Positions 1 through 6,452 of a stretch of DNA of 64,000 nt are shown in pieces. This stretch comes from Streptomyces clavuligerus. GTDB taxonomy: Bacteria; Actinomycetota; Actinomycetes; Streptomycetales; Streptomycetaceae. A program made the position numbers and the translations under genes. How positions within the stretch are numbered: position 1 is the first letter of the stretch; each line of letters opens with the position of its first letter. The notes under the pieces were generated by a model. That model was not told where the DNA came from and did no database searches. It saw only the letters and a list, made by a program, of their open reading frames with translations. The stretch lies in contig NZ_CP027858.1 in assembly GCF_005519465.1 (NCBI RefSeq), positions 3,472,001 to 3,536,000 on the forward strand. Reading direction: 5' to 3'.

Positions 1-176
1 GTGGAGTTCCAGTTGTTGAAGCCCATGGGGGGTGTGGGCGCGAGCGCGGTGACGCCTGCGGCGGCTGGGGGTGGCGGCGGGTCCGCGTGGGCCGGGGCGG
101 CGACGAGGCCGAGGAGGACGGCGGTGGCCGCGAGGGCGGCCGGGGCGAGGCGGTGGGGGCGGTGCCGGACGGTCAT
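1..176 (-). CDS. Exported alpha-galactosidase (GH27-like), N-terminal fragment
   Basis: Only the first 58 codons are present; the gene runs off the left edge. The protein opens MTVRHRPHRLAPAALAA, a basic N-region followed by a hydrophobic stretch ending in APAHA, so a Sec signal peptide cut near residue 32 is likely. The mature part reads LAPTPPMGFNNWNS, the typical opening of family GH27 alpha-galactosidases just before the TIM barrel. The family hydrolyses terminal alpha-galactosides outside the cell. The ATG is preceded by GGAG six bases upstream. The catalytic aspartates would lie outside the window, so the family is inferred from the N-terminus alone; other GH27 or melibiase-like sugar hydrolases are possible. 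Confidence 0.75.
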   Translation of the reverse strand, partial: MTVRHRPHRLAPAALAATAVLLGLVAAPAHADPPPPPAAAGVTALAPTPPMGFNNWNS

Positions 177-290
177 GGACGGCTCCGACGGGTCGGTGGG
201 GACGACGGGGACGGATGTGTGGAGACGGGTGTACGGGGCGTACGGGGGTGTGCGGGGCGGGGCGCGACCGGGGTGCGTGGGGCGGACGCC

Positions 291-319
291 ATCCCAACGC
301 CGAGCCCTGAACATGTCAA
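291..319 (-). promoter_or_regulatory. Candidate sigma70-type promoter of the alpha-galactosidase
   Basis: On the minus strand, TTGACA (positions 319-314) and TGGGAT (296-291) are separated by 17 bases, about 115 bases before the alpha-galactosidase start. The -35 hexamer is perfect and the -10 is weak. The call is pattern-based only. Confidence 0.35.
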
Positions 320-365
320 TAAACGGGGCCCTCCCGGTGGGCCCGGTGGCAGGTATCTGCCGCTG

Positions 366-464
366 TCACCGGGGGTGGCTCAGCGCGGACAGGAACGGGT
401 CGACGCACAGGTATCCGTAGAAGAGCGTGACCCCGAAGAGGAGCGTGGGCGCGAGATGTTTCAC
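366..464 (-). CDS. Tiny putative membrane peptide, copy A
   Basis: A 32-codon reading frame with GTG start, read as VKHLAPTLLFGVTLFYGYLC followed by a short tail ending SHPR. One hydrophobic helix spans about residues 5-20, then a VDPFLS turn. AAGG sits six bases before the GTG. Positions 366-464 closely match a second frame at 2795-2932: the first 26 residues are identical and the DNA differs mainly at wobble sites, which argues for selection on protein. The start codon lies in a near-palindrome GATTCACGTGAAAC that differs by one base from the Streptomyces parS core. Function unknown; a regulatory or toxic membrane peptide is conceivable. Confidence 0.6.
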   Translation of the reverse strand: MKHLAPTLLFGVTLFYGYLCVDPFLSALSHPR

Positions 465-531
465 GTGAATCCTTGGCAAGGGAGAAGGGCCCCGGCCGCC
501 CTGGGAGGCCCGGGAGGAGGGGAACGGCCGG

Positions 532-566
532 GGCCGGGGAACGTCGGTGCGGGGCGTTCCCCGGCC
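532..566. terminator. Hairpin between the small cysteine gene and peptide A
   Basis: GGCCGGGGAACG (532-543) and CGTTCCCCGGCC (555-566) form a perfect 12-base stem with an 11-base loop. It follows the stop of the 614-820 gene and precedes peptide A, so it probably terminates the small cysteine gene. There is no T-tract, as is common in streptomycetes. Confidence 0.55.
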
Positions 567-613
567 CTCGTGGCTGCGGCCACGGGGGCGTTGGGGATGA
601 GCCGGTCACCGTC

Positions 614-820
614 TCATCCGGAGTTTTCGCCGCCGTCCGTGTCCGTCGGCTGACGGCCGTCGCCTGCGGCGCGCCGTCCGTCAGGGCACACCGGGCGCCC
701 GCACCGGCACGGCGGCCAGTCCAGCGCCGACCGGACCGGTGGTTCGTTCCCCTCCGGGAAGTCCAGATTCACGGGGTGGTCACCGTCCCGCCCGTGGCGC
801 GGCGGCGGAGATACCGCCAC
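614..820 (-). CDS. Small protein with a C-x-C-x4-C-P motif
   Basis: A 68-codon frame with GTG start, rich in Pro, Gly and Asp. The core reads ALDWPPCRCGRPVCPD, giving a C-x-C-x4-C-P cluster that could bind a metal. The same spacing recurs in the small protein at 24833-24982 (CECPMINCP), also next to an XRE regulator, which supports the frame being real. Third codon positions are mostly G or C. No good ribosome binding site precedes the chosen GTG (AAGG directly abuts it), so an internal GTG near residue 17 is possible. It is divergent from the XRE gene at 1001. Function unknown. Confidence 0.45.
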   Translation of the reverse strand: MAVSPPPRHGRDGDHPVNLDFPEGNEPPVRSALDWPPCRCGRPVCPDGRRAAGDGRQPTDTDGGENSG

Positions 821-975
821 CCTTCGAAGATGTGGGCGATACCGTGGGTCACGTCAGCCTGCTTCCGTCAGGTTGGCCACGCCCCCGGTCCGGTCGCACG
901 GACATGGGGATTCCTTGGCGGCGACCCTTCCGTGGAAGATTGATCGAGCCCATCCCAACGCCCTATGGCAGCGCC

Positions 976-991
976 CTATATTCGGATATAG
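976..991. promoter_or_regulatory. Perfect inverted repeat before the XRE-TPR gene
   Basis: CTATAT (976-981) and ATATAG (986-991) flank TCGG. The dyad is strikingly AT-rich for this genome and its last base overlaps the GGAGG ribosome binding site of the gene at 1001. It could be an operator for the adjacent HTH protein, or an extended -10 with a small hairpin that limits translation. Confidence 0.45.
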
Positions 992-1000
992 GAGGTGCGC

Positions 1001-2233
1001 ATGGACGTGTGGTCCCACCCCGAATTGGCGGCAGCGGTCGCGGCGGACGACTGGGGTGCCGTGTTCCGCGCCTACCGGAAGCTCACCGGGCTGAGCCAGA
1101 CCAAGCTGGGCGAGCGCGTCGGTCTGGTGCAGCCCGATGTGTCGGACATCGAGCGCGGGCGGCGCCGGGTGACGTCGTCGGAGGTGCGGCGCCGGATCGT
1201 CGCAGGGCTCAGGATTCCGCGGGATCTGCACAGCGCCGACAGGGCACGGGCCGCCGGCCCGGTACCGGCGCTCTCCCTGCCCGATACGGCACCGGACGTG
1301 GACCTCCTGGCGCGTCTCACGAGTGCGGTGGACGCTTCCCACCGGGTGGACGCCGCGTCCCTCGACTGGCTCGACCGCCTGCTGGCCGAACACCGCAGAG
1401 CCGAGGACTTCATCGGCTCGCGCCCCCTCATGGACGTGATGCGCCGACAGCTCAGGACCGTGATGGATCTCCACGGTGGTGCGCGCGGCGCCCTGGCGGA
1501 CCGGGTCGTCCGACTCGCCTCCGAACACGCGCAGTTCCTCGCATGGATGTCCTCGGACCAGGGGGACACCGCCGCCGCGCTGGCCTGGTACGACCGTTCC
1601 CACGAATGGGCGTTGGAGGCGGGGGACGCCAACATGGCCGCCACGACGCTGAGTATGAAGGCCCACATGGCGTGGGGCGCCGGACGGGGAACGCGGTGCG
1701 TGCGTCTGGCCGAAGCCGCCCGGTGGTCGGCGCCCGGGACATCCCTCGGCGTCCAGGGCATGGCCGTGCAGATGGCCGCACGCGGGCACGCCCTCAACGG
1801 TGACGCCGGTGCCGCCCGGCGGCTGCTCGACGAAGCGCAGACGCTGATCAGCCGTGCGTCCGGGCACCCCGAGGACGAACCGGTCTGGATGTACTTCTAC
1901 GACGAGACGTGGTTCACCCTGCAACACGGCATGGCGGCGATGCACCTCCGGGAGTGGCACGAGGCCGTGGACCACCTCACGGCGGGGCTCGGCGCACTGC
2001 CGGACGAGTACCGGCGCGACAGGTCATGGTTCCGTTCCTGCCTCGCGCACGCCCTGGCGGGGGCAGGGGAAGCCGCGCAGGCCGCGTCGGTGGCCCTCGC
2101 GACCATCCCTGACGCCGACGCGGTCGGCCGCCCGCACGCCTGGAACGAACTGCACACCACGGCCGCCCTGCTGATGCGGGGCGGAGCCCGGGAGGCGCGG
2201 GACGTGGTCGACGCGCTCGGTCAGTACGGCTGA
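1001..2233 (+). CDS. XRE-type HTH regulator with TPR-like C-terminal domain
   Basis: A 410-residue cytoplasmic DNA-binding protein. Residues about 20-75 form an XRE helix-turn-helix (YRKLTGLSQTKLGERVGL, then QPDVSDIERGRR). The rest is alpha-helical with A/G-rich TPR-like repeats (YDRSHEWALEAGDANMAA, and DRSWFRSCLAHALAGAG), as in the streptomycete regulators whose repeats sense a partner or peptide. The ATG at 1001 is preferred over a GTG at 995 because GGAGG lies five bases upstream. A Nudix hydrolase starts 65 bases downstream on the same strand, so the two may be an operon. An AT-rich dyad overlaps the start region and may be its own operator. Target genes are unknown. Confidence 0.85.
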   Translation: MDVWSHPELAAAVAADDWGAVFRAYRKLTGLSQTKLGERVGLVQPDVSDIERGRRRVTSSEVRRRIVAGLRIPRDLHSADRARAAGPVPALSLPDTAPDVDLLARLTSAVDASHRVDAASLDWLDRLLAEHRRAEDFIGSRPLMDVMRRQLRTVMDLHGGARGALADRVVRLASEHAQFLAWMSSDQGDTAAALAWYDRSHEWALEAGDANMAATTLSMKAHMAWGAGRGTRCVRLAEAARWSAPGTSLGVQGMAVQMAARGHALNGDAGAARRLLDEAQTLISRASGHPEDEPVWMYFYDETWFTLQHGMAAMHLREWHEAVDHLTAGLGALPDEYRRDRSWFRSCLAHALAGAGEAAQAASVALATIPDADAVGRPHAWNELHTTAALLMRGGAREARDVVDALGQYG

Positions 2234-2248
2234 GCGTTGTCGACGCCG

Positions 2249-2289
2249 GTAATCCGACAGGGAAGACGTCGGTAATCCGACAGGGGAAG
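2249..2289 (+). repeat. Direct repeat between the XRE and Nudix genes
   Basis: GGTAATCCGACAGGGAAG (2249-2266) recurs as GGTAATCCGACAGGGGAAG (2271-2289), spaced 22 bases start to start, about two helical turns. The second copy supplies the GGGGAAG ribosome binding site of the Nudix gene. It could be a duplicated operator or a slip duplication of the leader. Confidence 0.7.
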
Positions 2290-2298
2290 GGGAAGACC

Positions 2299-2775
2299 AT
2301 GGGCAGGCGTGACTACGAGGACGACCCGGCCGCCCCCGCCGCGAACAGCCTGGTCCCCGCCGCCTCCGCCGTCGTCGTCGACGGCTCCGGGAGGATCTTG
2401 CTCCAGCGGCGGCGCGACAACGGGATGTGGGCGCTTCCCGGTGGTGTCATGGAGATCGGGGAGTCGCTGCCGGACTGCGCGGTCCGGGAGACGCGCGAGG
2501 AGACCGGGATCGACATCGAGATCATCGGCATCGTCGGCACGTACAGCAACCCCCGTCATGTCTTCGCCTACGACGACGGCGAGGTACGGCAGGAGTTCTC
2601 CATCTGCTTCCTGGCGCGCCCTGCGGCCGGACGGGCCGGGGAGCCGGCCGTGTCCGAGGAGTCCACCGATGTCCGTTGGTTCGAGCCCGGGGAGGTGGAC
2701 GCGCTTCCCATGGTCGCCGCTGTCCGGCGTCGGGTGGACGACTGGCGCTCCGGAGAGATGCCCGCGACGCGGTAG
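2299..2775 (+). CDS. Nudix hydrolase
   Basis: A 158-residue cytoplasmic enzyme of the MutT/Nudix fold that hydrolyses nucleoside diphosphates linked to another group. The Nudix box is complete at about residues 48-70: GGVMEIGESLPDCAVRETRE followed by ETGI, giving the G-x5-E-x7-REUXEEXGU pattern with all metal-binding glutamates. The start ATG follows GGGGAAGGGGAAG. It sits just downstream of the XRE-TPR regulator, an arrangement often seen in streptomycetes, so the regulator may control it. The substrate cannot be read from the sequence. Confidence 0.92.
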   Translation: MGRRDYEDDPAAPAANSLVPAASAVVVDGSGRILLQRRRDNGMWALPGGVMEIGESLPDCAVRETREETGIDIEIIGIVGTYSNPRHVFAYDDGEVRQEFSICFLARPAAGRAGEPAVSEESTDVRWFEPGEVDALPMVAAVRRRVDDWRSGEMPATR

Positions 2776-2794
2776 CCGGTGTGCCGCCCCTCGC

Positions 2795-2932
2795 TCAGAA
2801 CGCGTCCGCGGGCGTCGACACGTCCGTCGCTGCGGCCGGAGGGCGGCTCAGCGAGGACAGGAATGGGTCGACGCACAGGTACCCGTAGAAGAGCGTGACC
2901 CCGAAGAGGAGCGTGGGCGCGAGATGTTTCAC
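2795..2932 (-). CDS. Tiny putative membrane peptide, copy B
   Basis: A 45-codon frame with GTG start. Residues 1-26 are identical to copy A at 366-464 (VKHLAPTLLFGVTLFYGYLC then VDPFLS); the tail differs and is longer, ending TPADAF. GAGG lies six bases before the GTG. The hydrophobic segment at residues 5-20 could span a membrane. The DNA around the start is again GATTCACGTGAAAC, one base off the parS core. As in copy A, hairpins separate it from small genes further upstream, which are divergent from an XRE gene. Function unknown. Confidence 0.6.
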   Translation of the reverse strand: MKHLAPTLLFGVTLFYGYLCVDPFLSSLSRPPAAATDVSTPADAF

Positions 2933-2957
2933 GTGAATCCTCGGTCGGTGAAGCAGG

Positions 2958-3035
2958 GGCTCGGCCCTGTCCCGGCGGGGCAGGGCCGAGCCGGATGAAG
3001 CCGCCCGGGTGCCGGTGCGGGGGCACCCGGGCGGC
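2958..3035. terminator. Two tandem perfect hairpins
   Basis: GGCTCGGCCCTG (2958-2969) pairs with CAGGGCCGAGCC (2981-2992). GCCGCCCGGGTGCC (3000-3013) pairs with GGCACCCGGGCGGC (3022-3035). The stems are 12 and 14 bases with no mismatch. They lie downstream of the minus-strand pair 3588-3134 and upstream of peptide B, so they most likely end that transcript. Confidence 0.7.
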
Positions 3036-3133
3036 GTGTCGGGCCCGTCCCCGGCCGGGCCGGGGGACTTCCGGGAACGGGGGCGGGCCCTTCCCGCCCA
3101 TGCGGGGTGGGCGGGGGCTGGTGAAGAGCTTCG

Positions 3134-3307
3134 TCAGCCGTGCTCAGGGCGATGGCAGGCGCATGCGCAGTGCGGCAGCGGAGATTCCCCGTCGGTCGGA
3201 CCGGGTGGTGGCAAGGGGATCTCCCCGAGGCCGCCGCAGAGTTCGCAGGCGTCCATCCGGCACTCCGGCGTGACGTACAACCGGGGGCGGACGGCGAGAC
3301 CTCTCAT
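3134..3307 (-). CDS. Small cysteine-rich protein coupled to the DUF7848 gene
   Basis: A 57-residue protein, too short to be found by length filters. Cysteines and histidines are grouped: PECRMDACELCGG near the N-terminus and PHCACACHRPEH at the C-terminus, which suggests a zinc-binding knuckle. Its ATG overlaps the stop of the upstream DUF7848 gene (ATGA), so translation is probably coupled. The streptomycete context, in which a DUF7848 protein is paired with a tiny Cys-rich partner, supports a real gene. Function unknown; a small nucleic-acid or metal-binding cofactor of the neighbour is a guess. Confidence 0.65.
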   Translation of the reverse strand: MRGLAVRPRLYVTPECRMDACELCGGLGEIPLPPPGPTDGESPLPHCACACHRPEHG

Positions 3308-3588
3308 GAGGCGCCGGTCCCCGCAGGGCCGTCATCGGTGGGCGCCGCGTGCAGCAGCTCGGTCGTGACCTGCTGGAAGCCGCGATGACCGGACGCTCGT
3401 ACATGGCCGAGAGCCCAGTGGGCGAAGTCCGCGAGCGGCGGTCCGAGCGGCGATCGCGCCTCGCACTCGGTGCACTGGATCATCCGGGTGGTGGGTGCCC
3501 CCTCCACAGGGGTGAGGGGGCTTCTGCCGATGCCCGCAGGCTGCACGTTGATCTGCGTCACCGTGGCTCCGCTCGGGGTGGTGGACAT
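3304..3588 (-). CDS. DUF7848-type small protein
   Basis: A 94-residue protein with a CTEC pair (about residue 40) and a C-terminal HWALGHVRASGHRGFQQVTT segment. This Cys-x2-Cys followed by a W-x-L-x-H-x8-H pattern resembles the DUF7848 family of small streptomycete proteins, which are likely zinc-binding. The function of the family is unknown to me. The ATG at 3588 was chosen as the first in-frame start; no clear ribosome binding site is visible. It is first in a two-gene minus-strand unit with the Cys-rich gene, and divergent from the XRE-TPR gene at 3712. Confidence 0.7.
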   Translation of the reverse strand: MSTTPSGATVTQINVQPAGIGRSPLTPVEGAPTTRMIQCTECEARSPLGPPLADFAHWALGHVRASGHRGFQQVTTELLHAAPTDDGPAGTGAS

Positions 3589-3711
3589 GTGCCCAGTCAA
3601 CGGAGGTCAGGGCCCTGTGGTGAGGAAAATTCGGCCTCGGTCTGGGCAGTGGGTACCGGAAAATCCCCCGGATTTGGTTACGTTCGGGGATCGTGTGGCT
3701 ACTTTGGGCGG

Positions 3712-4971
3712 GTGAGCAACCTTGCCTTCATCGGTGCTTTGGCGGAGAAGGGGTACACGCAGAGCGGCGTGGCCGAGGCCGTGAACGAGGTGCTTCGTGC
3801 GCGAGGGCACGAGGGGACGGTCGGCGACCGGACGGTCCGCACCTGGGTCACAGGGAGCACGCGGTGGCCGCACCGCCGTCAACGCGAAGCGTTGGAAGCG
3901 GTGTTCGGCTGTACCGTTGAGGAACTGGGCTTCGAGGCCCCGGTTCGAAGACATCCCACCAGCGCCCGGGAGTCGACCGTGAAACGAAGGACCTTTGTTT
4001 CCACCGTCACGGGTACGGCCGCTGTGCCTGTCGCGGCCCTCTGTGCCGGGGCCCCGCCTTCTGTGGGAACCTCCGACGTGATCCGCCTCCGCAACGGTCT
4101 TGACTCCTTGGCCGAACTCGACGACACGAAAGGCGGCCATGAGAGCTTGGAACGGGCCGCGCTGGCCGGTGCGGCCGAGGCATTGGAGCTACAGAAGCGT
4201 TCAGCCACTCAGCGTACTCGGCGCAGGCTCTTCTCGGTTGCGGCCGATTACACCGGTAGCGCTGCCTGGAGCGCGCTGGACTCCAGACAGTCCGAAAGGG
4301 CCTCGAACCTTCTCCACCAGGCGCTCTATCTCACCGGTATGGCTCAGGACGCGGTCGCGGAACTGTGTGTCTGGAATCTCTGTTCCATCCTGGCCCGACA
4401 GCAGGGCGACTACGCCAAAGCTGTCGACGCGGCTCTTGCCGCACAGTCGACACTCAGCGCCAAGCGGGACCCTTTTCTGATGTCTCTCGCGCACGCCCGA
4501 ACCGCGATCGGCCATTCTCACACGGGGGGTCGTCATGAGGCCCTGCGCTCCATGGGATACGCACAGGAAGCCTTGGACAAAGCGGGCGACAGGCCAAGGC
4601 CGAGCTGGGTGGCTTTCTATGGGCGGGGCGAACTCGCGGCCCTCGACTCCTGTGTGCGAGCAGAGCTGGGGGACTTCGCTGAAGCCGAGGCGGCCTCACA
4701 CCACGCCCTGGTCGCGATTCCATCGAATTTCCGCAGAAACCGAGCCATGGCCACGATGCGACTTGCCCTGGCTCAGCTTCATCAGGGAGACATCGATCAG
4801 GCGTGTGCCACCACGTCCGAGGTCTTCGAGCTGCTGCGGGGCGTCCCCTTTCCTGGTCGGCTGCGGTCCCTCCTCGGAGACTTCCACCGGGGTCTGGCCG
4901 ATCTTGCGCCAGGCTCGTATATCGCTCAGGAATGGCGGGACCGGTATCGATCCGAATGGAGCCGGGCATGA
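3712..4971 (+). CDS. HTH-TPR regulator
   Basis: A 419-residue protein. Residues 1-75 look like a helix-turn-helix (FIGALAEKGYTQSGVAEAVN, then TVGDRTVRTWVTGSTRWPHR), followed by a basic linker and a long helical region with TPR-like repeats (QALYLTGMAQDAVAELCVWN; AQSTLSAKRDPFLMSLAHAR; YAQEALDKAGDRPRPSW). The GTG at 3712 has no obvious ribosome binding site, so the mRNA may be leaderless. The stop overlaps the start of a GNAT acetyltransferase (ATGA at 4968-4971), so the two are co-translated. Codon use is less G/C-biased than in flanking genes, hinting at recent acquisition. The ligand or partner is unknown. Confidence 0.75.
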   Translation: MSNLAFIGALAEKGYTQSGVAEAVNEVLRARGHEGTVGDRTVRTWVTGSTRWPHRRQREALEAVFGCTVEELGFEAPVRRHPTSARESTVKRRTFVSTVTGTAAVPVAALCAGAPPSVGTSDVIRLRNGLDSLAELDDTKGGHESLERAALAGAAEALELQKRSATQRTRRRLFSVAADYTGSAAWSALDSRQSERASNLLHQALYLTGMAQDAVAELCVWNLCSILARQQGDYAKAVDAALAAQSTLSAKRDPFLMSLAHARTAIGHSHTGGRHEALRSMGYAQEALDKAGDRPRPSWVAFYGRGELAALDSCVRAELGDFAEAEAASHHALVAIPSNFRRNRAMATMRLALAQLHQGDIDQACATTSEVFELLRGVPFPGRLRSLLGDFHRGLADLAPGSYIAQEWRDRYRSEWSRA

Positions 4972-5501
4972 CTCGCCCGTCTCTGGCCTGTCGACGCTTT
5001 ACACGTACAGATCTCCCGCAGATCCGGCAGGCTCTGATCGATGTGCACCATGATGCCTACGCGGAAGCGATGGGGGAAGAATTCCCTCAGCGCTTCCCCT
5101 GGTTCGTCGACCACTGGGGTGGGCACCCGGACTTCGACTGTGTGATCGCCTTCGACGCCGACGAGCCGGTTGCGTTCGCCTACGGGGCCCCGGCAGCGCC
5201 TTACCGTGAGACCTGGCGGGAGCATCTGGTGACCGCTCCGGTGAAGAGCCGGACTTTCTCCTTCTCGGAACTGGCGGTCCGCACGGCTTGGCGGAAGACC
5301 GGTACCTCCGAGCTGGTGGTGAGGTCACTGCTGGGCGAGCGGACGGAAGACCTCGTGGTCCTTCTGGTCGATACCGAACACCCTCGTGTGCAAGCGCTCT
5401 ACGAGTCATGGGGTTTCCGAAAGGTCGGTGAGCGACAGCCCTTTCCGGACGCTCCTGTGTGTGCGGTCATGCTGGCTGAACTCCCCCTGAGGGACGGCTG
5501 A
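4968..5501 (+). CDS. GNAT-family N-acetyltransferase
   Basis: A 177-residue cytoplasmic enzyme. Recognisable GNAT elements are the N-terminal LACRRFTRTDLPQIRQAL strand-helix, an acetyl-CoA region around FSELAVRTAWRKTGTSELVV (a degenerate version of the usual R/Q-x-x-G-x-G/A loop), and the C-terminal HPRVQALYESWGFRKVGERQ, where the Y-x-x-x-G-F signature is complete. GGAG lies six bases before the ATG, which overlaps the stop of the HTH-TPR gene. It probably acetylates a small molecule or the N-terminus of a partner. The substrate is unknown. Confidence 0.85.
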   Translation: MTRPSLACRRFTRTDLPQIRQALIDVHHDAYAEAMGEEFPQRFPWFVDHWGGHPDFDCVIAFDADEPVAFAYGAPAAPYRETWREHLVTAPVKSRTFSFSELAVRTAWRKTGTSELVVRSLLGERTEDLVVLLVDTEHPRVQALYESWGFRKVGERQPFPDAPVCAVMLAELPLRDG

Positions 5502-5589
5502 CTCTGCGGAAGGCACGCAGGGCCCGGCCGTGAAGCACGGACCGCTGCCCGTCGCCGGCCGACACGTCACCGCGACGCCGCCCCCGTCC

Positions 5590-6378
5590 TCAGTCGAGCA
5601 GATGCCGTTCGAACACCGCCCGCCGCGCGGTCACGTACTCGGCGTCCCCCAGGTACTGGAGGTGATGCCCCTCCGCGAGGTGGCGGGTGAAGGACGGGTG
5701 GCCCGCGGCTGCTTGGGTGCGCATGAAGTCGACCAGAGCGTGCAGACGGGTCACGACCGTGTCGAGCAGGCGCGCGCGGGCGGACGGTGCGAGGCCGTAG
5801 TGGTCGCAGAAGGCGCGGGCCCGTGCGGCCTGTCGGTCCGGGGTGCCGTGGGCGTCGGGGCTGCCGGGGGCCGTCAGCGGGGCCCAGCGGTAGACCGCGT
5901 ACGCGATGTCCCACAGGCGGGGCGCCGGGTGGGCGGTGTCGAAGTCGATGACTCCGGTGACGCGGTCGCCGGTCAGGACGCAGTTGTACGGGGCGAAGTC
6001 GCCGTGGCAGATCACCTCGGCGGGCTCGCGCGCGGGCAGCATCCAGCCCTCGGACGGTGCGGTCCCGGCGAGGGAGACCGTGCTGTCGTGGTACGCCCGC
6101 AGCAGCTCCGCGGCGGTCCGGAGGGCGTCCGCCGAGGTGACGGCGGGGGTGCGCGGGTCCGTGCCGGCCTCGCCGGGGAGGAAGTCCAGGATCTCCGTGC
6201 GGCCCTCGTCGAGAGTGCCGTGCACGGCGGGCGCCCCGGTGAAGCCCTGTTCCCGGAGGTGCCTCAGCAGGCCGTGGACGAGGGGCGACCACGGGCCGGT
6301 GGGGCGCCGCACCGTACCGCCCACCCGGAGCACATCGTTCACACCGCCCGCCATCCGCTGCGGGGTGTCGTCGCACAT
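5590..6378 (-). CDS. Aminoglycoside phosphotransferase (APH)-family kinase
   Basis: A 262-residue protein kinase-like enzyme. The catalytic loop reads VICHGDFAPYNCVLTG (H-G-D-x-x-x-x-N), followed by TGVIDFDTAHPAPRLWDIAY with the metal-binding D. This is the APH/choline-kinase family, which phosphorylates small alcohols such as antibiotics or sugars with ATP or GTP. AGGAG lies five bases before the ATG. It stands alone, convergent with the GNAT gene and followed upstream by the ClC gene on the same strand. Substrate unknown; resistance is possible but not shown. Confidence 0.87.
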   Translation of the reverse strand: MCDDTPQRMAGGVNDVLRVGGTVRRPTGPWSPLVHGLLRHLREQGFTGAPAVHGTLDEGRTEILDFLPGEAGTDPRTPAVTSADALRTAAELLRAYHDSTVSLAGTAPSEGWMLPAREPAEVICHGDFAPYNCVLTGDRVTGVIDFDTAHPAPRLWDIAYAVYRWAPLTAPGSPDAHGTPDRQAARARAFCDHYGLAPSARARLLDTVVTRLHALVDFMRTQAAAGHPSFTRHLAEGHHLQYLGDAEYVTARRAVFERHLLD

Positions 6379-6452
6379 CGGTGCTCCTCGTGGCTCACGG
6401 GCAGGGGGGACGGGGAACAGGATGCCGGGGCGCCCGGCCCGCGCGCCAAGGA

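Noticed and set aside
3349..3711. N-terminal extension of the HTH-TPR protein at 3712
   Set aside because: The extension overlaps the DUF7848 gene on the other strand and has no domain; the HTH begins right after the GTG at 3712.
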